A DNA stretch of 64,000 nt from Acanthosepion pharaonis (GCA_903632075.3 CAHIKZ030001779.1:1450001-1514000); one strand, 5' to 3'; counted from the first letter of the stretch, positions 33,780 through 46,167 are shown. Translations and numbers: made by a program. The notes: a model not told the origin generated them from the sequence alone.

Positions 33780-34180
33780 TATATATATAATGTTGGCACA
33801 TTGATGTAGTCAATAGAAATCTTTGTGGAGTAAATGATGGTAGTTTTCTGGAAGTCTGCAATCTTGGTCTCAGTTCCAGTTCTTCCTATGTGCTTTTTTC
33901 AATTTTCTAAGTGATGTTCCAAATGCATTCATTACTACAGAAATTAGTTTTTCCATTCAAGTTCCATGGCTCCTTCAGCTCCCTAACCAGATTCTGGTAT
34001 TTTTCAATTCCTTTGGAGTCCACTTTTGTATCATATAGAACAGCAAAGTCAATAATTTGACTCTTACTATTCTCTTTATCTAGAGCAATAAGGTGAGGCC
34101 TTCATGCTTCAATGACATCATTTGTTTGCACTGATGATATCTTGTGACTGTCATTTTCTATCAAAATTAGATCTTTTATT
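33780..34180 (-). pseudogene. Non-LTR retrotransposon C-terminal fragment
   Basis: The minus strand in shifting frames reads IDFAVLYDTKVDSKGIEKYQ, NLVRELKEPWNLN and a tail with SRKLPSF. This pattern (I.D.A..YD..V..K...EKY..L..EL...W) is the C-terminal domain found after the RT in several LINE clades. The RT itself is absent. The clade cannot be set from this piece. Confidence 0.55.
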
Positions 34181-34339
34181 GACATTAATGAAATTACAGA
34201 ACAAACATGATGGATAGGCAAAACATCTTTTCAGATTGGTTCCAACAGCAAAAACAATATGTGGACTAGCAGAAAATTAACAACTTCTTACACTAACCAA
34301 AACTTACCCAGCAAATCCTGCACTCACCCTACCAATCCA

Positions 34340-34600
34340 GGGGACATTTCTGGGGAACAATTGGTTCTGGCCCACAAATTTGTGGTTTGTAAATTCAGAT
34401 GTCAGTATGATGCTGACTATATAAGCAGAGGAGGTCAAAGGTTGGAGACACTTATTGACAAACATGCTTCAACCAATATTCACAAGAAAAAGGTGGATGT
34501 TTTACATAGGTGTATTAATGTAACAGGTTCAGTGATAGCTGAACATTTGACTAATAAACCAACAGTGTGCTTGGCCTTATAAGTCTGGGCATGTTCACAG
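34340..34600 (+). pseudogene. PLE GIY-YIG endonuclease fragment
   Basis: The frame 34259-34582 contains VVCKFRCQYDADYISRGGQR, followed by LETLIDKHASTNIHKKKVDV and SVIAEHLTNKPTVC. It aligns block by block with the nucleases at 21.7 kb (CSCEADYIGRT) and 50.4 kb (CSCGCDYIGRT), but YIG is YIS, so the copy is damaged. The first ~28 codons are unrelated. It represents a third variant of this PLE group. Confidence 0.75.
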
Positions 34601-34604
34601 TGCA

Positions 34605-36050
34605 AGACTAATACTGTTTATCATTTGAGTGTTTTGGAATCAATATATATTAAGTCTTACCAACCGTTTCTCTGTAAGCAAAATGTTATATTTGTTGTTT
34701 GTTTATAACATTAGTCTGGGGTTGTAAATTTTTTAATTATGATGCACACACTTTTTTTTCCTCAATTTTTGTTTTGAGAGAGGACTAATAAAACAGTTTA
34801 GCTGATTTTGGTTTTATACCAATTTACAGTAATATTTATTTTGTGTTACTCCTCTATTTTGTTATGAATGTCCTTTTAATATGTCTGTTTTTATTGCTGT
34901 AATATAATTAAACAAAATTTTATGATCATTCAGATATTTAAATGCTGTTAAACATTTATATTGGTAAAGTGTCACAGATTTTATAAGCATTTTTAATTCT
35001 CTCGAATTTTATTATTATGAGATGAAGCATTATGAACTATTATTAATTTTTGACTAGTATTTATTTCATTTTAAATCCAGTTGCTTTTATCAATATCTAT
35101 AGTGACCACCTGAATAGTTGTAATAAAAAAAAAGATGAAATAATGACTAGTCAAAAATTAATAGTAGTTTAATTAATGTCAATAAATGTTATGATGAGGA
35201 TATTTGTAATGAATAACAAATGCATGCAAAATCAAATGAAGACATATTTATTTTGCACCTCAGTACATAGTCAATAAATAAATTAGTTTATTCACCTCCT
35301 GAAAAATGGATATAAAACATTAGCCTCTTTCACTGACATGCATGTTGCACATTTTCTCATAGTAAAACTTGGATCTGGATCTGTTCTGAGAGCAGTTAAT
35401 ACCAGTTGCTGACCAACTAATCAGCTAAATGAGAAAATTGGAAAAGAGGCTTTGGAGTCAAATGTAAGTGTCTTTTTATTGCACATACAGTTAGTAACTC
35501 CTAATGCTTTTGTTTGATTAGTTAATTTTGTTGTCATCCACTTTTAGGTCATTTTTTTCCTGAGATATGTCACTTGACAGTTTTTGCTTGTTTACTTTAA
35601 TTACTATGCTACAACATTGCTATTTACAGGTTGTTAGCTAAGGAAGGAAGGATAAAGGGGAAAAACGTATTTTTGTGTAGTCATCTTTGATTCTGTATGA
35701 AATCACCAACTTCAGGGAGATGAATTTTATTGATACATACAATTTTACAAGATTATAATTTGTTTTAATTAATACAATAAGGGAATATAATTGCTGGTCA
35801 CTTAGTGTGGGTGGTGATGTTTAATCACTTTATTCAGAGTGAAATCAGGATATCAAATTCAACATAATGCTATTAAAATTCAATAAAAAATATATAAAAA
35901 AAAACACTAGACAAATAGAGAAACTTGAAGTTGAGCAGTTGGTACCTGTTGATAAGTAAATAGCTGATTGTTATGTCAGTATTTTCAATATGCAATAATA
36001 TTTGATAAATATAATATCTAAACATACATTATTACTTATTTACACTATTT
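34605..36050. other. AT-rich sequence with a small inverted repeat
   Basis: An inverted repeat with ~35-bp arms lies at 35032-35172 (attaatttttgactagt versus actagtcaaaaattaat) with a ~70-bp spacer. Nothing else is recognised. Confidence 0.5.
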
Positions 36051-36054
36051 ATAT

Positions 36055-36124
36055 TGATTGGACAATTGTCCTCATCTTCACAACATTTCAGCTGATATAC
36101 ACTTCAGTCTTCTTCAGGTGATAT
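36055..36124 (-). repeat. Single arm related to the element at 28331-28723
   Basis: Shares cctcatcttca, caacattt and tcttcttcaggtgat with the 28.3-28.7 kb arms. The partner arm is not present. Confidence 0.6.
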
Positions 36125-36274
36125 ATGGCCAAATGGATAAAAAGCATTGGCTGAAGTAATCCAGTGACTCAACCCAATACCTGGCCACAGCAGAGGTAAA
36201 CAATACCTTGGAGAGTTGAGTTACTACTGTAAGATATATCCTATACTGTAGGAAATATCATAAGATTTGAAATA

Positions 36275-36605
36275 TTGAATATTTTTTAATCATTTCACCC
36301 CAAGCAAGATGATAATAACACTAAGATACAAGGGTTTACTCAGAGTGGAAGAGAATGAGAAGAAAATCTAGGTCCAAGGATAGGGCTCTGAGGGACCCAC
36401 ACATTAATGTGAAATGAATTAGAAGAATGTCCATTCAACACAACCTTCATTACCCGATTTGTTAAGAACAATTTGATTGTTAAATATCTGGCCAGCAACA
36501 CTATAGCCCTTGAGCTTTTAGAGAAAGCCAATATGCCAAACACCTTCAAAATATCTAAAGCTACAGCCTGACTCTGGCTGTTCTTATGTAAAGCCTAATA
36601 TACAA
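36275..36605 (-). pseudogene. Jockey-type LINE with internal deletion
   Basis: On the minus strand the frame 36549-36340 reads LFLTNRVMKVVLNGHSSNSF and then HINVWVPQSPILGPRF, which is the RT block before the active site (usual GVPQGSILGPTLF). Upstream, SQSQAVALDIL is the preceding RT block. Immediately after, at 36335-36275, the element's 3' terminal sequence appears (tcaccccaagcaagatgata on the plus strand), so the region with YADD and everything up to the 3' UTR is deleted. Confidence 0.8.
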
Positions 36606-36609
36606 ATTC

Positions 36610-38170
36610 AGTAATAACCATTATTAACACATCAGTGGTTTTTTAATGCACATTCTTTTAGGAGAAGTGTATTTTTTATGTAGCTGAGATGGTTTGTGTA
36701 AAAATTGTTACAACAGTGTATATTTTTCAGCTCAGCACTTAAACCCACCAAAGTTTGTGAAGGAATTTTCTAGTTGATGAAAAATTATTTTTTTACATAT
36801 ATTGACCAATGAGAGACATGGTCTCAAGCTCTAATAACTTCCTGAATAGTGGGGCAGAGGTGAGCCTAAATTTTAAAATAAATGAGGCTGAGATCAGTAG
36901 ATGTGAAGAGAAATTTGGAGAGACTTTTGGATAGCATGGGAATAAGGCAGGTCATCAACAGTAAAGAAGGTATTTGATATCAAGAGAACACCAAAGTAGA
37001 CAACAGTTACCTGCCAGGCATAGAGATACCAAAGTTCAAGTGAAAATTCTCCTGTGACTGGACAGCCTAAAATGAAAAGATTTTGAAGAAATTTTTCCAA
37101 ACATGAACTGTGTGAAGTTAAAAGTGTCTTTTTTCAAAATATTACTATGAAAGTAAGTCTTTTCATTTTTCTCATAGATTGTTGAACCTTTGTTTTTTTA
37201 CAACCTTCTTATATTGTTTACTCTTTTTGTCATTTCCTTTGTTTTTCCCTGGTGTAATTATTTTCCACTTTTTCTTGGTAATCCTTGTAATTGTTATCCT
37301 GTCTTAATCAGCATACAAAAGGAAATTTTTGTGCTAACTTGTACCTTTTTTTGTAATTGTGTAAATTGTAAATAAATGTGTTTTTCCTTTTTAAAATTTT
37401 ACACAGTCATTGTTTTGTTTTATAATTTTACATCTATTATGTCTTGCTATTCCTACTTGACTAAGTTTTTGTGTCTGGCACAAGAACTTGGATTTGGTAG
37501 GAATAAAATTTTTATATTTCTTCAGAGAGAATTGGAGCCAGTTCAAGAATACAATTCCTTAGGACAATTGCAGGGGCAATTACAGGGATATATCATATGA
37601 TTTTCATTGTGAGATAATCATATGAAGCCTGCAGCAGTGTGGCTGAGCTCAACAAACAGTGGAGTATTTGTTGCAATAGGAAAGAATTTCTCAAAAATTC
37701 ATATTTTCTTTCAGTCAAAGTTTGTAAGTGTTGTTAATAGATTAGTAAGACATTAAAGTAAACAATTCCATTTGATTTAATACTGAAACATAAAAAAGAA
37801 TAATGCCATAAATATTAGAAAATTCATAGTCCATCTCTTTTGCCAGTATAATTAAAGTGAAATTACTTTATTCTTCATATTTTGTTAAATCGAATATTCC
37901 AATTTCATCTTCTGGCTTTTCCTACCATTTACTGAAGAACTCATTATCTTTTTAATCAGTGTTAATTATCAAATTGAAAAAAAATTATTAATGATCACTT
38001 TTCAATTATGAAATGTTATTAAATCTGTTTTCTTTTTACACCAGTCAAGTGAGTCATAAAACTGTTGTTTCTTAATGAATTCAATTGTTTTATTTATTGG
38101 TTAATTTTTAAAAACCAGAGTAAAAAATATAACCACAGACAAGAAAAGTAATGTCTTTATACTTTGGCAT
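36610..38170. other. AT-rich stretch without recognised features
   Basis: Only short AT-driven frames are present (for example 37190-37375 +, hydrophobic). No repeat family is recognised. Confidence 0.4.
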
Positions 38171-38173
38171 CTC

Positions 38174-38740
38174 AAGAATGGATATACAATAAAAAAGAGA
38201 ATCAATATGCAATAAAAAAAGAATTAATATAGAATAAAAAATGAATTAATATGCAATAAAAAAGAATGAATATATAATCCAAAAAAGAATGAATATGGAA
38301 TAAAAAAAGAATATGGAATAAAATAGAATGAATATCCAATAAAAAAGAATGAATATGCAATAAAAAAAGAATTAATATGCAATAAAAAAAAGAATGAATA
38401 TGGAATAAAATAGAATGAATATCCAATAAAAAAGAATGAATATGCAATTAAAAAAAGAATTAATATGAAATAAAAAAAAGAATGAATATGCAATTAAAAA
38501 AAGAATTAATATGGAATAAAAAAAGAATGAATATGGAATAAAATAGAATGAATATCCAATAAAAAAGAATCTATATGCAACCAAAAAAAGAATTAATATG
38601 CAATAAAAAAGAATTAATATGGAATAAAATAGAATGAATATCCAATAAAAAAATGAAAGGATATGCAATAAAATAAGAATAGATATGCAATAAAAAAGAA
38701 TGGATATGTAACTGAAAAAAAGAATGGATATACTATAAAA
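38174..38740. repeat. ~20-bp minisatellite array
   Basis: About 26-28 tandem copies of a unit close to aagaatgaatatgcaataaaa (20-23 bp), with variants gaattaatatg and tatccaat. Higher-order pattern is visible: a trio of variants (atggaataaaatagaatg, atatccaataaaaaag, atatgcaat) recurs at ~38310, ~38400, ~38530 and ~38620. Minus-strand frames encode a false Phe/Ile/Leu-Ser repeat. Confidence 0.95.
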
Positions 38741-38744
38741 CAGT

Positions 38745-39428
38745 TGGCTCCTTTACTGAATAATATCAATACTTGTTTTATTCCATAATCTGAAACTGAG
38801 GTGGGAGTTCATTAAATATGTGTACTGACCCACTTCTAATGAGTGTTGGGAGATGAAATTTCATGTGTAGAAACATATCTTAATACATGAAATGCACTTC
38901 AATTTGCAGGTTCATACAAAAAATGTCTCTGTATTTCAGGTGTGAATATGCATTAAGACATGGAGAGTAAGACAAGCCATTTTAGGAGATTATCATATAA
39001 CTATTTGAGAAGTAAGGAACCGGGATGTTATTTATGTGGGGTATGTACAAAAAAATCATCCATGTGGAAGTGTCAGTGCAATGGCTCCTCCTTTGCCCAT
39101 ACCTTTCCAAATAGAAGACAGACTTATTTGCCCTTTGGGTCATGTAACAAAAGAATCAAGGGAACATTTTAAACTGGATAAAATTTCAGTTTCTAACTTT
39201 GATCCAGAATCTTAAGCATAGTTTAAATAATCAAAGTGTAGTGATTTTTTTGTTTCAGACATGTTAACTTAATCTGTTAATTTCATTCATTTTAATAGTG
39301 GGTAAACAAACTTATACTAAGTTAAAATTTAATCATTTTATTCTATTCTCCCACATTACCAATCTTCTGGCTCCTTACTAAGTCTGACCCCAAAACCTTT
39401 TAATTGTAAACAGATTTGAGGGGGGGGG

Positions 39429-39461
<33 letters not shown>

Positions 39462-39890
39462 GTAAGTATTCCACTGTTAAAATGTTGGTGACTAAACTGG
39501 CTTCTCCACTCCATGTTCTTGTGAATGAGGCGGTTTGTTATTAAGCCAGTAGGATGAAAAATAAGACCTAACAAAGGGCAGAAGAACTCTCGATGAGTCA
39601 ATGGCCAGCTAACGAGAGATGGTATCTCCATAAACCGCCATGGAGAAGGCAACAGGAAGCCACTCCACTATTAATCCCAAGATATATAATGGGAAATAAC
39701 ACACATATTATGAAACCTAATGGCATGAAGGTGGTTAGGTCTACAGGAATTAATTCCTCACCTTGTAAGGACCAACATGTGCAACAGGTGTCATCATCAT
39801 CCAGTGATTGCTAGCATAAATAGTGTAAAGAGGATAAAATTCCTTTGAACCTATTCCTCACCCAGAAAGGAGTGACAGTTATCTAATGAC
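38745..39890. other. AT-rich spacer with G-run and TA array
   Basis: A run of nine G at 39420-39428 is followed by a TA array at 39430-39458. The frames at 38960-39172 (+) and 39593-39814 (+) are unassigned. Sequence after ~39700 may be the 5' untranslated part of the LINE that follows. Confidence 0.45.
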
Positions 39891-39895
39891 TGCTC

Positions 39896-41120
39896 ACATG
39901 AAACAAAAAATAACTCTTGAGACATGGAATGGTAGAATATTGAATGACTGTAGCCAGTAAGAAAATGTAAAAAAGGAGATGAGTAAGCTAAAGATCAAAA
40001 TCTTAGGTGTATATGAAAGTAGGTGGTCAAACAATGGAGATTTTGTCTGTGTCAATCATAGGATTATATATACAGGTGGAGAGAAAAACGATAAAGGAGT
40101 AGGATTGATACTAGGTCAAGAATTCAGCAACTGCATTCTGGGATACTACCAATTATCTGAAAGAATTCTGGTAATCAAGCTAAAAGTAAAGCCTTTCAAT
40201 GTAGTTATCATAATATTGTATTCACTGACAGCACAAAGTAAGGGAGACAAAATCAAATCTTTCTACTCCATGCTAGACAACACCAATGCTAATTGCAAAT
40301 CACAAGAAGTCATAATTATCATGGGAGACCTGAACACCAAAGTAGGTAGGGAGAGAGCAGGGGAGATAGCTGGCAAATTTAGACTAGGAATCTGCAATGA
40401 ATGTGGAGAAAAATGGGTCCAATGGTGCATGGCCTATGACCATGTAATAGCCAACACATGGTTCCAAGAACATTTAAGATGATTATAGACATGGAGGAGA
40501 AATTAAAAACCAAATTGACTATATAACTATCAACAATGCAATGGTTCACTGCAAAACCTACCAAAGTGCTGACTGCAGAAGTGATCATCGCCCTGTTATA
40601 TAACTAAGAGTGAAAACTATGGAAACTGAAGAAGCCTAACGCAGCACCCAAATTGCAATACAACAAACTCCTGAGTGACCCAAACATGAAAGAAAAATAT
40701 ATGGACATGTGTGAAAATATATGTGTGAAAAGAAGATATGAGGGGCAAAATGGAAATGGAAACTTGAAATGGTACATACTAAGAGAAGCTTTAGTGACAT
40801 CAGCAAATGATATCATCCCAAAGGAGAATGAACAAAGAAGATATGGAACAGAATACAGAGAAAAACTGCACAAACAAATAAGGACCAAATGCAGGCAGGC
40901 TAAAGGAAAAATGTGCAGAAATAGAGAGATTGAGTAGCACAAAGGAGATATGCATAAATAAATAAGGGAACTAACAAGACAGAAAAAATGCTCATCAATG
41001 AGCTGTATAAAATCCAAGTCTGAAACACACACATTAGAGAAGGAAAAAAATTCTTCAGCACTGGAATGAATATATTGGAGAACTCTTCCACGATGAAAGA
41101 GAACAACTGGTAATATACAG
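39896..41120 (+). pseudogene. RTE-type LINE, APE endonuclease half
   Basis: This is the 5' coding half of an RTE/CFDP2-like LINE. The open frame 39979-40482 carries the apurinic-type endonuclease blocks in order: KILGVYESRWSNNGDF, IIYTGGEKNDKGVGLIL, VIIIMGDLNTKVGRE (the GDLN motif, near 40312-40356) and VIANTWFQE. After a frameshift at ~40482, QIDYITINNAMV and the catalytic DCRSDHRPVI block follow (near 40510-40600). The RT-proximal part continues with damage to EYIGELFHDEREQLVIYR, and ends at ~41120. There the homologous copy at 53.76 kb keeps going, while this one switches to a Ty3/gypsy sequence. The nuclease nicks DNA to prime reverse transcription. Confidence 0.85.
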
Positions 41121-41124
41121 AATT

Positions 41125-41400
41125 ACCAACAAAGTCAAAGTAAAATTTCAAGTGAAAAAAGAGTTGATGCCAGTGTTTAAACTGAAATGTAGTGTACCAT
41201 TCACAGCATCTGGATTAAGTCAACAAAGAATTAAACAGATTTGAAAAAATAGGTGTAATTAAAAAGACTGACCATTCAAAATGGACAGCACCAGCAGTGT
41301 ATGTAAAGAAAAAAAATAATAAAATTATTGTTTGTGTTGATTATTCAACAGGGTTAAACAAATGTTTAGAACCTCATGGTAGAAATAAAAGTTAAAGCAG
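41125..41400 (+). pseudogene. Ty3/gypsy reverse transcriptase start
   Basis: In shifting frames I read VFKLKCSVPFTASG, then RFEKIGVIKKTDHSKWTAPA and VYVKKKNNKIIVCVDYSTGL. This is the N-terminal RT block of gypsy elements (..V.K..HSEWA.P.V.V.K..G.....CVDYS). The active-site part of the RT and RNase H are missing: the next recognisable sequence, at 41540, is already integrase. Confidence 0.8.
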
Positions 41401-41539
41401 AACAGGACATGATTATTTAAAACAAAAAAAAAAAACAGTAAGAAAGATGGATGATTTTTAAGCACATTCCAGATTTAAATGCTTACTTGCTATGTGATGG
41501 AGTCGTGATGTCTGCATAAAGAGTAATATTACCTAGCAT

Positions 41540-42300
41540 ATTACAAAAGCAGATACTGAATGAATTTCATAGTGGACATCTGGGAATTTCAAGGGTGAAA
41601 TTTCTTATGTGAAACTATGTATACGGGATAAAAATGGATCAAGACATTGAAAAATTAGTAAAAGCCTGTAGAAGTTGTGCTCTGGCAGCAAAATCACCTA
41701 CCATGAAATTACAACCTTAGCCAAAGACAGATAAACTATGATCAAGATTGCATATAGATTTTGCAGGTCCAATAAATGGATCACATTATCTTGTGGTAGT
41801 GGATAGCTTTACTAAGTGGCCTGAAATTTGTAAGTGCAAAAACAACTTCCACGGTTACAGTGAATCTTTTACATGAACTGTTTGCAAGATATGGCATTCC
41901 AGATGCCATAGTCTCAGATAACAGTACACAATTCACTGATAACCAATTTAAAGAATTTTGTAATATGTTCTGGACGGAACATATTACTACGCCACCATAT
42001 CACCCAAAGTCAAACAGACAAAATGAATGGTTTGTGGGTACATTTAAGAGAGCTTTGAAAAAGTGAGCAAAGAAGCACTACAAATTTCTTGAGAGTGTTC
42101 CGGATAATGCCAAATCACAATACACAATCAGACATGTTGCCGGAAGAATTGATGCTTGCAAGAAAAATTAAATCGGTGTTCAACAAGTTGTTACCAGGTA
42201 AAAAAAGAATAAGAACGGATAACAAAAGGGACACAAAATTACCAAAAAAGTGTTTTTCAGAGTATATAAATATGGAAAAGAAATTTGGGAAGATGGTGTA
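41540..42300 (+). pseudogene. Ty3/gypsy integrase, decayed
   Basis: The zinc-binding region near 41565-41700 reads EFHSGHLGISRVKF..CRSCA, giving the H-H-C-C set. The catalytic core reads DFAGPINGSHYLVVVDSFTK (first Asp, ~41757). The frame 41860-42066 gives YGIPDAIVSDNSTQFTDNQF (second Asp) and YHPKSNRQNEWFVGTFKRAL (Glu). DNHNTQSDMLPEELM-type sequence follows near 42110-42160. Several stops and frameshifts separate these. The enzyme inserts the element's DNA copy. Confidence 0.85.
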
Positions 42301-42646
42301 ATAAGGTCACAAATTGGAAAAAAGATACATATGATAAAAGGAAAAAAATGAGAACACGAAAGGCATTGGAATCAGTTAAAGAAAAGCTTTACTGAAGAAA
42401 GGCCTTCAAGAAAGGAAGAATCTATGCAAGTACTGTGTGAGACTTTTGATGTACCAATATCCCAAGAATTCATTGGACATACAAGTATGATTACCAGAAA
42501 AAGGAAAAATACAGAAAAACTAGAGGCTGACCCAAAACAAAAGAAATACAAAGTTCAGTACATGGCAAACTTGCCAAAAAGAGGAGGGGTGAACACTAAG
42601 AAATAAAATGAAATATTTATTAATAAAAATATCTCAAAAGGAGGGA

Positions 42647-43055
42647 TGTTATGGAGAAAATAACACACTCCACAGTAACACAAATGAACTAGGCAAAATG
42701 TCTTAAACAAGAAATTCAAGTGAGTCTGGGCAGTCCATTGAGTCAGACAGGAAAATTAGTAACAGATGATATGGTCAGTAGCTTAAGCCAGACATAATAT
42801 TATAGTACAAACTTTTCTTTGGTCATCCAGCTCTGTACAAAGCTCAATCATTATAATAATGCTCATCCTTACTTACTCTAACTTCTGAACCAGAAAAAAA
42901 AATGAAACATACTCAAGAGACATTGAGAACTTTGTTTCATTACAGTTTATATAAAAAAGGAGAATAAACAGTCCATAGTAGAAAGCCAAGTTTTTATTGC
43001 TTCTTCTTTAATTGTTTACATGTGAACAAACACACCTAAAATAGATCAGTACACA
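42647..43055 (+). repeat. Probable 3' LTR of the gypsy remnant
   Basis: Begins TGTTATGGAG right after the polypurine tract. A possible polyadenylation signal (gaataaaca) lies near 42962. There is no second LTR to fix the end. Confidence 0.55.
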
Positions 43056-43094
43056 ACCTTTAAATTTCATTTTCATACCTTTTTCAAGGATATT

Positions 43095-43165
43095 TGTGTG
43101 AAAGTGAATGTAATGAACTTGACTGGAACTTGATCTCGGCTCTCCAATTTCTCATTCAAGGATGA
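43095..43165 (-). mobile_element. SINE family A, head fragment
   Basis: Minus strand reads a box B-like gatcaagttccagtc and the adjoining attcac stretch also seen in the SINE at 19930-19990. Only the tRNA-like head survives. Confidence 0.6.
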
Positions 43166-43169
43166 TGGA

Positions 43170-44425
43170 AAGTGGCAAACAACAAAAGTCCTATTGGGCA
43201 GATTATTTTGGCTTAATAGGTTTGCCATTAAGTAAAATGATTTATAATGTATTGATAATGTTTTGATGCTTGGATATGTAGTATTTAATGAAAATTAAAA
43301 TAAAAACAACACTGAAACATATCACTGACATGAAAATAATTACAAATATTTCAAAAAATTGAAAAAAACAAAAATGAAGACATGAAACTCATGTATCTTG
43401 AAGTAATTTTTTTTATATCTTTTGACTCTTATAATTCTATTTTCACTTGCAAAGAAAGAAAAACTATTTTTGTGTGAGCAAATTCTGCAATAGGAGAAAA
43501 ACACTTATTAAAATTTGGATATTTTTGTTACTACAGTTATAAAAAAACTTCTGTCATCAGAAGAGCAAATAATTTTTTTTTATTTGGTATTTCCAAATAT
43601 TTTCCCAACATTACAATCACAACTTGAATTATTATGATCATAATAATAATTTACAGGTTAATTAGTGTCAACTGCCAATCATATTCAAAGGGAAATAATT
43701 CCACCAGCAAAGTAATTAGGATATTGGGGTTAGGCAATGGGAGTATAAAGATCTTTCATCTTTCAAATTATTTAACAAACAAATCAGTGATTAATATTAT
43801 TTTGGGAAATTCAAACTTGCCTTTTCTAAACCTTTGTGTGACCAAATTATGACTAATTAAGTTAGAAATTGGTGTATTTATATGAACATTTTTACAATGA
43901 AATGTATGCACATAGTGAAAATAAATGTGCATATGTACACAAGTTGCAGAATCCATATTTGTGAGGAGAAATATGAGAAACTCACCAAAGTTTGAGAAAA
44001 TTGAACATGACCTTCTAGCAATGCACAGAGCTTTGAAAACAAGAAATACTGGTTTTAATATTTACAGAGAGAATATTTTGAATAAAATAGTGAAATAAAA
44101 ATAACGGAATAGATGAAAATTAAACTTACCAGAACTTGTGTAATAATTAAATTACTTAATCTTTGAATCTTAAGAACAAAAAAGTTAATGTATATGTGCA
44201 TTAGAAAATGTCTTGGAAAAATAGTTATTAGAAATGTATATAAACTGAAAATATACTTCTGAAATGTTGGAAAGAATCTCTTGCTATATATGTGACCTTA
44301 TGCTTTTTTTTGGCTTTTGTTATAATGTGTGGAAGAGTGTAATAACTTGTCCTTTTGGTGTGGACTAGATATCATTTGTTTATCATCAATGTCTTGATAT
44401 TCAGCTAGAGTACAGATATCAGCAG
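43170..44425. other. AT-rich stretch without recognised features
   Basis: No ORF or repeat I can place. Confidence 0.4.
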
Positions 44426-44429
44426 AGAA

Positions 44430-44620
44430 AATGTAATCAGCAAGACAAGTTCAAATTCTGGTTTAGTCAGTTGCATGCACTTTCACATTAATGCCATTAA
44501 AGCATGAATCCATCACCTCCCCAATTAGGTATTAAATAGCAGGGTAGATTGGGCTATGTAGACTTAAGTGGCAACCAGTCTAAGAGAAGGAAAACTCTGA
44601 ATTCCAAACTGAGGAAACGA
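44430..44620 (+). mobile_element. tRNA-derived SINE (family A)
   Basis: A box B-like gttcaaattctgg near 44451 is followed by the body. The tail (aagtggcaaccagtct, gaattccaaactgag) matches the reverse complement of 16600-16660. Shares the tail subtype with that copy, not with 19697-20010. Confidence 0.65.
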
Positions 44621-44758
44621 TAATGGAAAACCTATCTTTCTTTAGAATTGTCGCAGACAGTAGTACATTGCATGTTTGTTGGGAGAATAAACACATGTCT
44701 TCTGAAATACCCACAACAAAAAATGATAAAAAACAAAGAAACAGCAAGAATCAATATA

Positions 44759-45071
44759 TGTACAAACAAATGATAATGTATTAACAAGAAAGGTACACAA
44801 GTAACAAAAAAAATGATTTGTTTAGCAAAAGAATGTGAAAACTTTTTTGGTTAAAAAGATGTGAAGTGAGTGAATGTGTGTATGCATTTGGTGTGTGTGT
44901 GTTTTGTTTATCTGTTTCCTAATGAGAAACAAATTTTCCCATGAGAGACTTACATGTTGACGTATAAGCAGAAAAAGTAAGAAGAGAGTGAGAAAAAATA
45001 TTGCAGAGTATTTATAGTGCCAGAGAGCATCCCCTAGTAGTAGTTTCAGGAAAGTAAGTGGAGTCAACCCA
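44759..45071 (-). repeat. 3' LTR
   Basis: On the plus strand starts tgtacaaac and ends caaccca. Contains the same TATA-like and agagcatcccctagtagt blocks as the partner. Confidence 0.8.
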
Positions 45072-46167
45072 AGAATACTCCCATCCAGATAAGTAGAATT
45101 TTATTTGTGTAGATTTGTTTCTGTCCTAATGAACTGAAAAGAAAAAGTGTCGGAAGTGTGACTGAGATGCATTTTTAAACATGTCGGCATTAATGTACTT
45201 GTGCTGTCATCAGGGTGCTGTATTATTTTCTCTAGTGGGTTAGAGTTGTAGCACGTCCTGTAAGATGTGTCGATAACATAGATTGTTCAGTGTCTGCTAT
45301 TAAAATTTTGTCTTTTTCCAATGCTCCACATTGAATTGGTTTTGTCATCTGTTGCATTGGTTCCAGTTTGTTGAAGGATTTTGTTTAAAAAGGCCTCATT
45401 TGTTTGCTATGCATGGATGATGTTGGCATACAAAATTTAATAGAAGCAGCAATGTGGCAAAGTTGAGATGATGTAGAATTTCTATCAAGTGTTGAATCCA
45501 TGTTTGAGAACTTTAAGAAATTTTCTATTATTGTCGATTTTTATATTGTACTTGTAAATTCTTAGTGTTGTTCAAGTGATATTGTTGCCGAGTGAAAAAA
45601 AAGGACAGTGAGTCGACTTTTGAGGTGTATCACACTTTATCTGATTAGTCCAGAAGAAACAGTGTTGATTAAAGTTGAAATGGAGTTGTATTTTTGTTAT
45701 GTCGGAAAAAAGATATTGTGATATCTGCCAGTTGAGGTCAAGTCAAACATAATGGTGCCTGAGAGAAGAAAAGGGTCAAGCACAAGACAGTAAGGATGAG
45801 GAGTGTGTTGTTTGCCTACTGATGAACCTTAGTAGAAATTGCAAAAGTCATGAGGGATCTTTTTGTGGGGAGGGTCATACATGTTGCAAAAAAAATTATT
45901 TGCTGAGTTGGAGAACATCATGTGTTGTGTAGATATGTTGTAGTGTCTAAAGTTTGTGATTTTGTTCTTTTATAGGGTCTAATCACAAATTTTGTATTTG
46001 TGTAAATTGTTTTGCTATAAGTTTATAGTGTCTGCCGTGCGTGGTAATGTTTGTCAATGTTTTTTCTTCACTGGATCTTAGTTTGAAAAAAGGTGTGTAA
46101 ATGTATATTTGAGTCAGTACATATATAACCTTATGTATTTCTTGCATTCAGGAGAAAAATAATTCAT

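Larger units (their letters stand above)
41121..43055 (+). mobile_element. Ty3/gypsy LTR retrotransposon remnant with 3' LTR
   Basis: The 5' boundary is the junction with the LINE at ~41120. The pol region begins inside the RT, the middle of pol is deleted, and integrase follows. A purine-rich tract (aaaaggaggga, 42636-42646) immediately precedes a sequence starting TGTTATGG, as expected for a polypurine tract and 3' LTR. No 5' LTR or gag is present in the window. The LTR end (~43055) is a guess. Confidence 0.8.

Noticed and set aside
38202..38668. Three overlapping Phe/Ile-rich minus frames
   Set aside because: Produced by the 20-bp minisatellite.
38174..38740. CRISPR-like array
   Set aside because: Contiguous tandem repeats without unique spacers, in a eukaryotic setting.
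45180..45225. Hammerhead-like cctgatgacagc..gccgacatg on the minus strand
   Set aside because: No GAAA box and no paired stem III; it lies inside the LTR element.
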